Source of the DNA: Sedimenticola sp.
GTDB taxonomy: Bacteria; Pseudomonadota; Gammaproteobacteria; Chromatiales; Chromatiaceae
Reading direction: 5' to 3'
DNA length: 61,009 bases
Assembly (NCBI GenBank): GCA_002869585.1
Contig: PKUO01000054.1
Span: 1 to 61,009 of the forward strand
Shown piece by piece: positions 8,455 through 16,675 of the stretch (the stretch's first letter is position 1; each line of letters starts with the position of its first letter). The position numbers were made by a program, and so were the translations under genes. The notes under the pieces were generated by a model, which was not told where the DNA came from, did not search any database, and was given only the letters and a program-made list of their open reading frames with translations.

Positions 8455-8512
8455 GACTGTTGCTGACAAATTCGAGTCCACACTCGATTCGCTACAAGTA
8501 CTGTTGAGGTCA

Positions 8513-8667
8513 CTATTGCCTGCAGTTGCCAGTCAGTGCCCGCCAGTGCCGGTCACTCCCAGTCTATTATAAATTAGCCATTTTTATCTTTTATTTTCAA
8601 AGACTTATTTTCCCGTTAATCGATAATACCATGAAAAATACCATGCTCAGAAATTCCTTGAAAAAAT
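8513..8667 (+). repeat. Composite repeat R5 (right module)
   Basis: TATTGCC, AGTTGCC, AGTCAGTGCC and CCAGTGCCGGT decamer-like units lead into CACTCCCAGTCTATTATAAATTAGCC. The block ends with ATACCATGAAAAATACCATGC. Its end is 5 bp from the stop codon of the abiEii gene on the other strand. Confidence 0.85.
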
Positions 8668-8671
8668 ATAA

Positions 8672-9661
8672 CTATATTGTACCGGACGGCCCATTTATTT
8701 CCTCCTGAAGCGCCTGGAGCACCTCCAGAATCTGATCGATATGTGGCATCTCGCCAAAGATCATGTTTTCCATTGCGCGATAATCGGACCTGACCGAGGC
8801 CAGCACATGGCCCTCCGGCACCAGCACCAAGGTACCTGGCTTCGCCAAGTCGTATCTGGCCCACCCCCGGGGATAGAATCGCAGCTTAAATGCCACTACG
8901 CTGGCTAGCAATCCTGGATCGGCTAAAGCTTGTTCCTTGACCGGTGACCGGGCCATCTTGGCCAGGTCGTAATAGTGGCGCGAATAGCGAGGCGGCTGTG
9001 CATTGCCCTCGGGGCGATAGGCCTCATGGTGCAGAATCGTGGCCTTCTCCCAAAACGTGCGTTCCGCCTTGATGACTCTGACCGCACATTCACGTTGCTC
9101 AAACACATCGGGAAAGACCTCTGCTGCATAACAACTGATACTGCGATCTTCATAGGGCAGCCATGACGCCAGTGGGCCAATTTCCAGGCGCACTTTTGAA
9201 CGGAGGTAATCATCAGGAAAGGCCGCGGGGTAGTTGATATCAATCACGAATGGATCATCGTCTACACGACAGTCACACACGTTGTCGAGCGCAGATTCGA
9301 CCATTCTTAACAGTTCCCCGCCAATGTACTTTTGTGCCTGCTCGTTGATCGCCGCATTCAACTGAGCCTGTTTGGTTTTGGAGCGTTCAGCCAAGGGGTC
9401 ATCGCCACCCAGAATACGCCAGTCGAGAACCAGGTCGATATCCTCCGAGAAACGTTCAATCAGGTTATAAACCTTCGATAGGCTGGTGCCACCCTTGAAC
9501 ATCAGCAACCGCGCGAGATCCGGTTCCTGGAACAGGCGGTTCAGTACCCAGGTAACCCAAAAGTCCTTTTCGACAACAGCTGGCGTGGTGCCCTTTTGCG
9601 TTGCCGTCTCCGAAAACAACTCGCTACGTTGCTGTGCAGGAAGCCGGGCAACCCTATCCAT
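8672..9661 (-). CDS. abiEii: AbiEii/AbiGii family nucleotidyltransferase toxin (pair 1)
   Basis: A 329-residue toxin of the type IV AbiE system. The nucleotidyltransferase core is visible in LMFKGGTSLSKVYNLIERFSEDIDL at about residues 57-81 (GGTS-K and D-x-D motifs). VIKAERTFWEKATILHHEAY is characteristic of this family. AbiEii-type proteins are nucleotidyltransferases; the related MenT enzymes modify tRNA. ATG at 9661 overlaps the antitoxin stop (ATGA). The last residues lie next to repeat R5, and the final few codons may have been replaced by repeat-derived sequence. AbiE systems can abort phage infection. Confidence 0.9.
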   Translation of the reverse strand: MDRVARLPAQQRSELFSETATQKGTTPAVVEKDFWVTWVLNRLFQEPDLARLLMFKGGTSLSKVYNLIERFSEDIDLVLDWRILGGDDPLAERSKTKQAQLNAAINEQAQKYIGGELLRMVESALDNVCDCRVDDDPFVIDINYPAAFPDDYLRSKVRLEIGPLASWLPYEDRSISCYAAEVFPDVFEQRECAVRVIKAERTFWEKATILHHEAYRPEGNAQPPRYSRHYYDLAKMARSPVKEQALADPGLLASVVAFKLRFYPRGWARYDLAKPGTLVLVPEGHVLASVRSDYRAMENMIFGEMPHIDQILEVLQALQEEINGPSGTI

Positions 9662-10272
9662 CAGTCAGCCTCCTTGCAGATCCGCTTGATGGCTTCATAG
9701 ATCCAGCCGGTGACCGAACGGGTATCCTTGAGGATACGGTCACACGCATTGGATTCCAGCTGCTGGCGGATACGCTCGACCACCTTCTGGTCCACATGTT
9801 CCCGACCCAGCGCTTTCAGGGCCTGCACCACCAGGCCACTCTCCCGGTATTTGAAACCCACATCCTTCAAGGCGGATTTCTTGAACACCAGGGAATGTTT
9901 CCCGATTTCGTACTCACGACCTGGACCGTCGGAGAGGTAAATCCAACGCCCCGGAACCTGGGTGGAGAGGCCCAACAGATTCAGAGCCGCAGCGCCGGAA
10001 GGCTGAATGCGCCAGTTGAATTTGCGCGCCAAAGCATGAGCCACCTGGTCGAGATCCGGACTCAATTGACGGTCCAGTAGCTCGCTATAGCGAGGATAGT
10101 CGTAGACCCCTCGACAGACACGGCGAATCTTGCCAGCCTTGGTCAGGCTGGAGAGTGCCCGGTGGATATTGACCTCACCAAATTCGGCCACAAAGTCGGT
10201 CTTGGTAAAGGCCCAACCCCTACCACGGCCATATATCCGTGAAATAACTTTATTTTCAATGCCTTGTGACAT
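9661..10272 (-). CDS. abiEi: DUF6088-type antitoxin, AbiEi-like (pair 1)
   Basis: A 203-residue partner of the toxin downstream. The N-terminal winged helix (FTKTDFVAEFGEVNIHRALSSLTKAGKIRRVCRGVYDYPRY) matches the DUF6088/AbiEi pattern: start a helix, pair of helices, then G-V-Y. The C-terminal domain (...NLLGLSTQVPGRWIYLSDG) is expected to neutralise the toxin without direct degradation. It should autorepress through the repeats at 10285-10345. The antitoxin-first order with a 1-base ATGA junction is typical of AbiE. Confidence 0.85.
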   Translation of the reverse strand: MSQGIENKVISRIYGRGRGWAFTKTDFVAEFGEVNIHRALSSLTKAGKIRRVCRGVYDYPRYSELLDRQLSPDLDQVAHALARKFNWRIQPSGAAALNLLGLSTQVPGRWIYLSDGPGREYEIGKHSLVFKKSALKDVGFKYRESGLVVQALKALGREHVDQKVVERIRQQLESNACDRILKDTRSVTGWIYEAIKRICKEAD

Positions 10273-10284
10273 TTTCGAATGCTT

Positions 10285-10345
10285 ATTTTTTCAGATAAAC
10301 AGTATTGTTTTTCTGAAACAGGAGCTTAGCAGATAAACAGCACTA
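10285..10345. promoter_or_regulatory. Candidate operators upstream of abiEi pair 1
   Basis: CAGATAAACAG occurs twice in the same orientation (10292-10302 and 10330-10340). The first copy lies inside a larger palindrome, TTTCAGA...TCTGAAA, with inner AAACA/TGTTT arms. It is placed just upstream of the antitoxin start at 10272. AbiEi regulators bind paired repeats in this position in characterised systems. Confidence 0.5.
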
Positions 10346-10492
10346 TGTGCAGTCTGATGACGCAGCATACTGAGCAAAAGCATCCCTAGGCACCCATATC
10401 CAGCCCTCGCTTGGGGAAAGTCGGTCTCTGGCGGGAGGTATACTGTCTTGGGCATGATATCAACCAGTTGCGCATACGCCGCTCAATTGCCC

Positions 10493-10776
10493 TGATACCA
10501 TGCCAGCATCAATTTTCCTTTCATGGTATCGATGTTTTCTGCCTTGCTACACGCAATAAATACCATGAAAAATACCATTGATGATGCGAATTATATTATT
10601 AATTGGCCTTTTTTTATTATTATATTTCAATAACTTATTAATTCAAGTCACTCCCACTCGATTGTAAATAAGCCTTTTTTATCTTTTATATTCAATGGCT
10701 TATTTTCCTGCTAAATGAGAATACCATGAAAAATACCATGCTCAGAAAATCCTTCAAAATACTCGAAAAAATTGCC
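10493..10776 (+). repeat. Composite repeat R6 (full unit)
   Basis: Left hairpin GATACCATG...CATGGTATCGATG, ATACCATGAAAAATACCATTG, ATTGATGAT...ATTATTAAT palindrome, CACTCCCACTCGATTGTAAA, AATAAGCC hairpin and terminal ATACCATGAAAAATACCATGC followed by TCAGAAAATCCTTCAAAATA. Confidence 0.92.
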
Positions 10777-11095
10777 GATTGAGTGCCGCCACACGGCAAC
10801 TTCCTGGGCCACATTCCGAGTCTTGACTTTCAGCGTATACCCCCTGCTCATTCGGATGCTTCCTTCACAATACTTGTCATCGAGAATCGGACACACCAGG
10901 ACATCAGGTGACAGTATACCCAACTTCTTTGAACAGACGAGCTGCCCTTTATTGCGTGTATTACGGCCCAATCTGAACACCCATTCCAGTTCAACGGGAA
11001 CACTTTTGCGGTAGTTACCGGAATCGGTGTTCACGTTGACCAGAATATGTACTTTATCGGTATACTGCCCCCGGATAGCACCAACAGCTGCACGA
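10740..11095 (-). pseudogene. Unrecognised chimeric reading frame ending in antitoxin-like tail
   Basis: The minus-strand frame is open from a stop at about 11098 to within R6. There is no convincing start; a GTG at 11034 lies inside the AACGTGAACACCGATTCCGG segment also found at the IS21 end (60820-60840). Its C-terminal part, GYTLKVKTRNVAQEVA, aligns with the antitoxin tails at 6150-6258 and 39706-40029 (GIHLEVKARKVA). The central part (ELEWVFRLGRNTRNKGQLV) is not recognised. I read it as debris: an antitoxin relic fused to unrelated DNA. Confidence 0.4.
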
Positions 11096-11105
11096 AGCAG
11101 TTATG

Positions 11106-12005
11106 TTACCAGCCCATATGATAGTAAGCCCATATGCGCTCGATATTCATCGGCAGCCATTCGTCGTAGGAGCGCCAGTTCTCGTACTTCGGGAGCTTGA
11201 CGGTTTTTCTGAGCGCATCCGGGCTGTGCGTTCCGGAGTCCATGGCCTGTTTGACGGCTGCCATCAACTCTTCCAGGTAGACGCGTTGTTCGGCAACGAC
11301 GGACGCTGGATCAATGGCAGGTTGATTCTCAGGACCGTGCGCGGATATAACGTAATCGAAGTCCAGCTGTTCGATTTCCTTGAGCGACCGTATCCACTCG
11401 TCCGGCCAGAAATCGGGCATGGTGCGGAAGGCCACCCGACGTGGTGTAACGATATCCACGATGAAGAGTATCTTCTCTTTCGGCAACCGCATAACCACCA
11501 GGCTGTCACCATGGTTTAGCCCGAAGTAGGTCAATTCTACCGTCCTGTCGCCCAGTTCCACGGTATAGGTGTCTTCAAAGGTAATATCCGGTAACGGAGT
11601 GACCGGGCTTGGGTGGTCGCCCAGTTGCGTCAGTACATTCTTGTGGGCAATGAACTTCGCACCTTCTTCCTTGAACACCGTTCCACCCGAAATATGGTCA
11701 TGGTGGTTGTGGCTGTAGATGACGTACTTAACAGGCTTGTCCGTTATATTGCTGATCTCCTTGCGCAACAGACCGGCAGCCTTCGGGTTGAGCGGGTCGG
11801 TCACAATGACGCCCTCGTCGGTCACGAGAAAGATATTACGATAAACCCACCAGCGAAAAACATACAGGCCGTCACCGATTTCCTTCACGCTGGTTCCAAA
11901 GGCTTTGCCCCCCATCGGTTCCTGGGTTGGAAAGCTACCCGCCATCACAGCAGATGAAAACAGCAAACCGATAACGACCGTTAATTTCAGCATTAGATTT
12001 TTCAT
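11106..12005 (-). CDS. Periplasmic MBL-fold metallo-hydrolase
   Basis: A 299-residue exported protein, counted from ATG 12005, which has GGAGG eight bases upstream; an upstream in-frame start at 12047 would add 14 residues and is less likely. The signal peptide is MKNLMLKLTVVIGLLFSSAVMAGS. The metal site SHNHHDHISGG (HxHxDH) is intact, with downstream FGLNHGDSLVV, FIVDIVTP and SAHGPE supplying the remaining ligand positions. It is related to SoxH-like/quinoprotein-relay metallo-hydrolases; the substrate is unknown. It lies 38 bp downstream of cytochrome b561 in the same direction, so a shared periplasmic or membrane redox role is plausible. Divergent LysR likely regulates the pair. Confidence 0.85.
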   Translation of the reverse strand: MKNLMLKLTVVIGLLFSSAVMAGSFPTQEPMGGKAFGTSVKEIGDGLYVFRWWVYRNIFLVTDEGVIVTDPLNPKAAGLLRKEISNITDKPVKYVIYSHNHHDHISGGTVFKEEGAKFIAHKNVLTQLGDHPSPVTPLPDITFEDTYTVELGDRTVELTYFGLNHGDSLVVMRLPKEKILFIVDIVTPRRVAFRTMPDFWPDEWIRSLKEIEQLDFDYVISAHGPENQPAIDPASVVAEQRVYLEELMAAVKQAMDSGTHSPDALRKTVKLPKYENWRSYDEWLPMNIERIWAYYHMGW

Positions 12006-12043
12006 AACCGTATCCTCCAGATGGAATGATTTTGAAACCGGGA

Positions 12044-12586
12044 TCACGCAGTCCGGGTCATTTGTTTCAGTACATTATCTTTTTTGATGAAGTGGTGATG
12101 CAGGGCGGCACCTGCGTGTCCGAACACGGCCACTACCAACAGGATCCACACGGCCCCATGCATAGCACGGAAGAATTCCGCCAGTTCGGGGTTCTTGTCG
12201 AGAAAGACGGGGAATTCGAAAAGCCCGAAAAAGCTCACCGGGAATCCACCCGCCTGGGACATGAGTATTCCTGAGAGTGGTTGCGCGAGCATCAGGATGT
12301 AAAGCAGCCAGTGCATACCTTTGGCCAGAATGGCCTGACCTGGTGTAGTGCCGTCGGGCAGCCTCGGCGTCTCGCTGATCAGTCGCCACAAGAGGCGAAA
12401 CAGTATCAGCGTAAGCAGGATGGCCCCAAACGACTTGTGCATGCCGGCCGCCTGGAGTTTTTCGGCGCTCTTCGGCATCGCGGCCAGCAGGTTTCCCATC
12501 ACGATGGAAAAGGTCAGTAACAGGAACAGCAACCAGTGGAAGGCCTTGGCGACGGTGCCGTAGCTAGTAGTGGTATTCTTCAACAT
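12044..12586 (-). CDS. Cytochrome b561 family protein
   Basis: A 180-residue four-helix membrane cytochrome from ATG 12586 (MLKNTTTSYGTVAKAFHWLLFLLL). Haem-ligand histidines are placed as expected: FHW in helix 1, GMHKSFG in helix 2, GMHWLLYILM in helix 3 and AMHGAVW...GHAGAALHHHFIKKD in helix 4. It would pass electrons between the quinone pool and a periplasmic partner. It is the first gene of the unit with the MBL-fold hydrolase and divergent from lysR. Confidence 0.92.
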   Translation of the reverse strand: MLKNTTTSYGTVAKAFHWLLFLLLTFSIVMGNLLAAMPKSAEKLQAAGMHKSFGAILLTLILFRLLWRLISETPRLPDGTTPGQAILAKGMHWLLYILMLAQPLSGILMSQAGGFPVSFFGLFEFPVFLDKNPELAEFFRAMHGAVWILLVVAVFGHAGAALHHHFIKKDNVLKQMTRTA

Positions 12587-12737
12587 GATATTTCTGCCAA
12601 AAGGTTTTCTTGCTCTTGATCGCCCCATGAGCTGCAGCCAGGCCATCGTTCGATCACATTGACCACCAGTCTATAGACTTGCTTTTTGTGCATAAACATG
12701 GAAAAAAGGAAATGATTGTTTCTATATTTTTATTAAT

Positions 12738-13625
12738 ATGACGATACTTACCTATCTAGATACCTTTTCAGCCGTTATTGAACATGGAAGCTTCACGGCA
12801 GCTGCACAGGCCTTGGGCATTTCCAAGCCCGTCGTCAGCAAGCAGATTTCGCTGCTTGAGCAACAACTGGGAGTACAACTGCTACATCGGACAACACGAC
12901 GTTTACATCTCACCCAGGCAGGTGAGGTCTTCGCGAGCTATTCCGTAAGGATCATGTCGGAGGTCCAGGAGGCAGAACAGTCCGTGTCCCGCCTGCAAAG
13001 CGAGCCAAGGGGCAGGCTGCGAATTTCGGCCCCGGAGAGCCTGGCGATGTCTTTGTTGCCGGAAGTTTTGCCGCGCTTCCAGCAAGCTTTTCCAAAACTC
13101 GAACTGAAGGTACGTATTACCGGGCGTTTCGTCGACCTTGTGGAAGAAGGAATCGATGTTGCGCTTCGGGTTGGCACGCTGGATGACTCGAGCCTGATCG
13201 CGCGTAAGCTGATGCCATGCAGCTTCCACGTATGCGCATCAACCGATTATCTAAACAGGCATGGCAGACCCAAACACCCCAATGAACTAGCCAGGCATAA
13301 TTGCCTGATTTATTCACAAGGGCAAAATCCGGAGACTTGGCATTTCCGGGATGGCCAAGGCAAGCGACTCAATGTAAAAGTTAAAGGCAATCTTCACTCA
13401 GACACCGGAAGTCTATTGATGAACGCAGCGCTAAATAATGCCGGCATCATCATCGCTCCCACCTTTATGGTAAGGAGTGTACTGGAGCAAGGTCGATTGG
13501 AAACGGTACTCGACGATTATATGCCGACCGAAACCGGGTTATATGCCGTATATCCCTACAGCAGGCTTGTTTCAAAAAAAGTACGCGTTTTCGTGGACTA
13601 CCTCGTTGAAACATGGAGCACATGA
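12738..13625 (+). CDS. LysR family transcriptional regulator
   Basis: A 295-residue LysR protein. N-terminal winged helix (FSAVIEHGSFTAAAQALGISKPVVSKQISLLEQQLGVQLLHRTTR) at residues 9-53; the substrate-binding domain follows (LRISAPESLAMSLLPEVLPRF...). The CrgA-like subgroup is suggested by RGRLRISAP and LVEEGIDVALRVG. It is divergently transcribed from the cytochrome b561/hydrolase pair with a 151-bp intergenic region, so it probably controls that pair. The inducer is not predictable. Confidence 0.93.
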   Translation: MTILTYLDTFSAVIEHGSFTAAAQALGISKPVVSKQISLLEQQLGVQLLHRTTRRLHLTQAGEVFASYSVRIMSEVQEAEQSVSRLQSEPRGRLRISAPESLAMSLLPEVLPRFQQAFPKLELKVRITGRFVDLVEEGIDVALRVGTLDDSSLIARKLMPCSFHVCASTDYLNRHGRPKHPNELARHNCLIYSQGQNPETWHFRDGQGKRLNVKVKGNLHSDTGSLLMNAALNNAGIIIAPTFMVRSVLEQGRLETVLDDYMPTETGLYAVYPYSRLVSKKVRVFVDYLVETWST

Positions 13626-13725
13626 CATGTGGTCTGCAAGCCCCCCCCTGGGAAAGGCTATAGATTAATTTCCTACTCGTCCGATGGCCTTAAGAAAAAT
13701 CTTTCCGCTTTTACTATGATGCAGG

Positions 13726-14094
13726 TCAGTGTCAGACATTGACAGCCAGTGACGGTCTCAACTCGATTGTAAACGAGCCATTTCTACTACATTTGTAACA
13801 ATGAGTTAGTTCTTGTGGTGTGCAAAAATACCATGACTGCATCAGTTAGCCTCTCATGGTATCGCTGTCTGCTGCTTTGCTACGCGCAATAAATACCATG
13901 AAAAATACCATTGATGATGCAGATTATATTATCAATTGGATTGTTTTTATTATTAATTATCAATAGCTTACAAATTCCGGTCACTCCCACTCGATTGTAA
14001 ATAAGCCGTTTTTACTTTTTAATATCAATGGCTTAATTGTTGGGATAAGTGGTAATACCATGAAAAATACCATGTTCAGAATTTGCTGCTAATC
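13726..14094 (+). repeat. Composite repeat R7 (one full unit preceded by a degenerate right-module piece)
   Basis: Bases 13726-13800 hold decamers and a degenerate CTCAACTCGATTGTAAACGAGCC block. A full unit follows: ATACCATG...CATGGTATCG, ATACCATGAAAAATACCATT, ATTGATGAT...ATTATCAAT, CACTCCCACTCGATTGTAAA, ATACCATGAAAAATACCATG. It ends with TTCAGAATTTGCTGCTAATC as in R4. Confidence 0.9.
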
Positions 14095-14208
14095 ATCTTG
14101 TAGATTACCCCGAGAATACTGTCACGTTGCACGGTAACCTGCTGGTTTACTTACTGGACTTCTCAGCATATGCTATAACATAGGCCAATTAAACCAGAGG
14201 ATACTCGA

Positions 14209-14451
14209 ATGTCTACATCTGAACGCCATGTACGCCTCTTTCGCAACTGGCGCAACCAGGCACTACGCATCCCTCGCGAGTTCGAGCTGGAGGGTGAGGA
14301 AGCACTCATCCACAAGGAGGGTGACCGGCTGATCGTTGAGCCGATCCGTAAAGGCAGGCTGCTGTCGCTGCTAACCTCCCTGCCCCCCCTGACTGAACCC
14401 TTCCCCGATATAGATGATGACCTGCCTCCACTGGATGACGTGCTGCTGTGA
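14209..14451 (+). CDS. vapB: VapB-type antitoxin (AbrB/SpoVT fold)
   Basis: An 80-residue antitoxin. The swapped-hairpin DNA-binding segment is visible in FRNWRNQALRIPREFELEGEEALIHKEGDRLIVEPI. The acidic, proline-rich C-terminus (EPFPDIDDDLPPLDDVLL) is the expected toxin-binding tail. ATG 14209 follows GAGGATACTCGA. Its stop overlaps the GTG of vapC (GTGA). A GCATATGC palindrome lies about 40 bp upstream and may be its operator. Confidence 0.9.
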   Translation: MSTSERHVRLFRNWRNQALRIPREFELEGEEALIHKEGDRLIVEPIRKGRLLSLLTSLPPLTEPFPDIDDDLPPLDDVLL

Positions 14452-14861
14452 GTGCATCGCTTGCTTATTTGCTGGATACCAACATCCTGTCCGATCTGGT
14501 TCGCAATCCACAAGGTGTGATAGCAACACAGATCACCAAGGCAGGTGAGGATACCGTCTGCACCAGCGTCATTGTAGCCGCAGAACTCCGCTACGGTGCG
14601 ACCAAGTCAAACTCTGCAAAACTTGCGGAACGCATCGACCTGATCCTCTCCGCCCTGGAAATCCTGCCATTGGAAACACCCGCCGACCACCAGTATGCAG
14701 CATTACGCCATCACCTCACACGTCAGGGAACACTCATCGGGCCAAACGATCTACTGATTGCTGCACATGCTCTCGCAAATGACCTTACAGTTATAACCGC
14801 CAATGTCGGGGAATTCACCCGGGTACCGGGGCTGAAAGTGGAAAACTGGCTACAGGCATAA
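14448..14861 (+). CDS. vapC: VapC-type PIN-domain ribonuclease toxin
   Basis: A 137-residue PIN-domain protein starting at GTG 14448. Acidic catalytic residues: D in YLLDTNILSDL, E in VIVAAELRYG, D in LIGPNDLLIAAHAL and N/E in LTVITANVGEFTRVPGLKVENW. VapC toxins are Mg-dependent endoribonucleases that often cut tRNA or rRNA. It is coupled to vapB and ends 5 bp before repeat R8. No damage is seen, so the pair is presumably active. Confidence 0.93.
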   Translation: MSASLAYLLDTNILSDLVRNPQGVIATQITKAGEDTVCTSVIVAAELRYGATKSNSAKLAERIDLILSALEILPLETPADHQYAALRHHLTRQGTLIGPNDLLIAAHALANDLTVITANVGEFTRVPGLKVENWLQA

Positions 14862-14865
14862 TCAC

Positions 14866-15116
14866 AAATACCATGAACGGCTCAACAAGCATGCCATGGT
14901 ATTGGAGCACCGCGCTGATATTGAACACCGCTATACCATGATTTATACCATTGAAAAATGGTAATAACTGCTTGCCGATGCCAGCCAGTGCCAGATGCCT
15001 GCCTACTCCCACTCGATTGTAAATAAGCCATTTTTATCTTTTACTTTCAATGACTTATTTTCCAGCTAAACGGTAATACCATGAAAAATACCATGCTCAG
15101 AAAATCCTGCAAAAAT
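14866..15116 (+). repeat. Composite repeat R8 (variant left module plus right module)
   Basis: The variant left part has ATACCATG...GCCATGGTATT and TATACCATGATTTATACCATT, the same variant as R14. The decamer block follows (TGCCAGCCAGTGCCAGATGCC). It continues with TACTCCCACTCGATTGTAA, the AATAAGCCATT/AATGACTTATT hairpin and ATACCATGAAAAATACCATGC. Confidence 0.88.
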
Positions 15117-15142
15117 TCTTCTCTGGTATCTGGATTCCTTCC

Positions 15143-15448
15143 CTAGACCAACACGTCTAGGCCTTTTTCCGCAACCAGATTCAGCAGTTTTAATGAAGGC
15201 CCATTTGGCTTTTTCTGGCCCTGTTCCCATTTCTGCACCGTGGACTTGCCCGTATTCAAATACGCGGCAAACACCGCCTGACTGGCCTTATTTTTCATCC
15301 GGATGCGCTTGATCTGCGCAGCTGTCAATTCTTTCACAGGTGGCAGACACAGCGCATCGAACTCCCGCAAGGTGGTCTCTTTCATTGCACCAGCCTCATG
15401 CAGGTCTTTGGCACTGTCGTGCACCACCTCCAGGATCGATTTATTCAT
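15143..15448 (-). CDS. higA: HigA/NadS-type antitoxin (copy 2)
   Basis: A 101-residue XRE-family antitoxin differing from copy 1 (3800-4105) at only 5 positions, none inside the QAVFAAYL...STVQKWEQG helix-turn-helix. The recognition helix is therefore identical in the two copies. The stop lies 27 bp from the end of repeat R8, as copy 1 lies 30 bp from R2. Cross-regulation with copy 1 is possible, although the candidate operators differ in sequence. Confidence 0.9.
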   Translation of the reverse strand: MNKSILEVVHDSAKDLHEAGAMKETTLREFDALCLPPVKELTAAQIKRIRMKNKASQAVFAAYLNTGKSTVQKWEQGQKKPNGPSLKLLNLVAEKGLDVLV

Positions 15449-15815
15449 TGTCTTCCACCTCGATTAACGCGCCATGCTGGATGGCTTTGGTTAATGTCTT
15501 GTCACTGTAATTCATCAATTCTTTAGCCAAGTGCTTCAACGCCTTCAGTTCATCCGTACTAACATTCGCACGTGCATTCTTGGCGAACCCATACATAAAA
15601 AATGCCTTATCACCGGATTTATACGCCAGCAGGGTGCGGACACCACCACGCTTGCCTCGACCACCAACCGCCACACGCTTTTTCACTACATGACCACCAA
15701 GGTCGGCATCAATCAGACCTCGCTCCATTTCATCGACTGCGATTTGCAAGGCGTCATCATTCAAGCCCTCCTTTTCTGCCCACTTAGTGAACGCCTTGTT
15801 TTCAAAGATTCGCAT
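15441..15815 (-). CDS. higB: RelE/HigB-like toxin (copy 2)
   Basis: A 124-residue toxin of the same family as copy 1, with 15 substitutions. The basic core (KRVAVGGRGKRGGVRTLLAYK) is conserved. The pair keeps the toxin-antitoxin order and 8-bp overlap. The near identity suggests a duplicated cassette rather than two independent acquisitions. Confidence 0.88.
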   Translation of the reverse strand: MRIFENKAFTKWAEKEGLNDDALQIAVDEMERGLIDADLGGHVVKKRVAVGGRGKRGGVRTLLAYKSGDKAFFMYGFAKNARANVSTDELKALKHLAKELMNYSDKTLTKAIQHGALIEVEDNE

Positions 15816-15845
15816 CCATTACCCTCTTGATCTACAATCGATATA

Positions 15846-15860
15846 TAGCACTTAGTGCTA
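15846..15860. promoter_or_regulatory. Candidate HigA operator, copy 2
   Basis: TAGCAC-TTA-GTGCTA is a perfect palindrome, 31 bp upstream of higB copy 2. The homologous site in copy 1 reads TAGTAC-TAA-GTACCA. The core arms changed in a compensated way (T-A to C-G), keeping the symmetry. Confidence 0.5.
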
Positions 15861-15989
15861 CCTAGAGCATAGTGATTTTCAAGAAACAAGAGGTTTCTTG
15901 GATTTATAGCCCTTGTCGTTACGGCGGGATTTTTTACCTGGCGTGTGCGTGAAACCACATCGTATCGAGCGTTTGCAGTTCAGATGCTC

Positions 15990-16083
15990 TGATACCATGC
16001 CAGCATCAATCCACCTCTCATGGTATCGCTGGCTTTGGCGTTACAGCGCGCGGAAAATACCATGAAAAATACCATTGATGATG
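15990..16083 (+). repeat. Composite repeat R9 (left module only)
   Basis: GATACCATG...CATGGTATCG hairpin and ATACCATGAAAAATACCATTG end at ATTGATGATG, where the palindrome of full units begins. Five bases later comes the phnN stop codon. No right module is present here. Confidence 0.85.
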
Positions 16084-16087
16084 GAGT

Positions 16088-16675
16088 TTATTCACCCACG
16101 ATAAACTTCAATATTTTATCTCCCGCATATTCCAGAGATCGGTTGTTCTCAATTCTACTGATCAGCAGGTGATCGAAATTTGTATATTGCATCGCTCTAT
16201 CCACACGCTGATCAATCTCATGTGGTGTCTCTCTTCCGCGTTTAATCAACCTGTCTCTCAGCACCTCAGGATCAACATCAATCAGTAAAGGCTGAAGACT
16301 GGGATATCGTTTAATCGCCTCAGAAAGATAGGCACGAGAACCATTGACGATAACCGTCACGCCTTTTTCCAACCAGTAATCAATCTCAAGACCTACTCCA
16401 TACAGATGACCATTACTTTTCCACCACATGGAAAAGAAGCCTTGTTTAACACGCTGTTCGAACTCCAACTCACTGAGTTCTACATGATTTTCCCCACCTG
16501 AATTTGCAGCGCGTGTAATATAACGATGCGCAAAGCAACATAGATGATCTGCTTTCAAAGCACACCGAGCATAGGTAATCAGGCTGTCCTTTCCCGAACC
16601 CGATGCCCCAATAACATAGATCAGGCGACCATTCGGTACAGTGTTTGCAAGTCGCGATTCACTCATGGAATGCAT
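16088..16675 (-). CDS. phnN: Ribose 1,5-bisphosphate phosphokinase PhnN
   Basis: A 195-residue kinase (start ATG 16675, preceded by AGGGGGA seven bases upstream; it overlaps the preceding gene by 17 bp). It phosphorylates ribose 1,5-bisphosphate to PRPP, the last salvage step of C-P lyase metabolism. P-loop GASGSGKDSL lies at about residues 24-33, and the guanylate-kinase-like motif RYITRAANSGGENHVELSELEF follows. It is the last gene of the phn operon, ending against repeat R9. Confidence 0.9.
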   Translation of the reverse strand: MHSMSESRLANTVPNGRLIYVIGASGSGKDSLITYARCALKADHLCCFAHRYITRAANSGGENHVELSELEFEQRVKQGFFSMWWKSNGHLYGVGLEIDYWLEKGVTVIVNGSRAYLSEAIKRYPSLQPLLIDVDPEVLRDRLIKRGRETPHEIDQRVDRAMQYTNFDHLLISRIENNRSLEYAGDKILKFIVGE

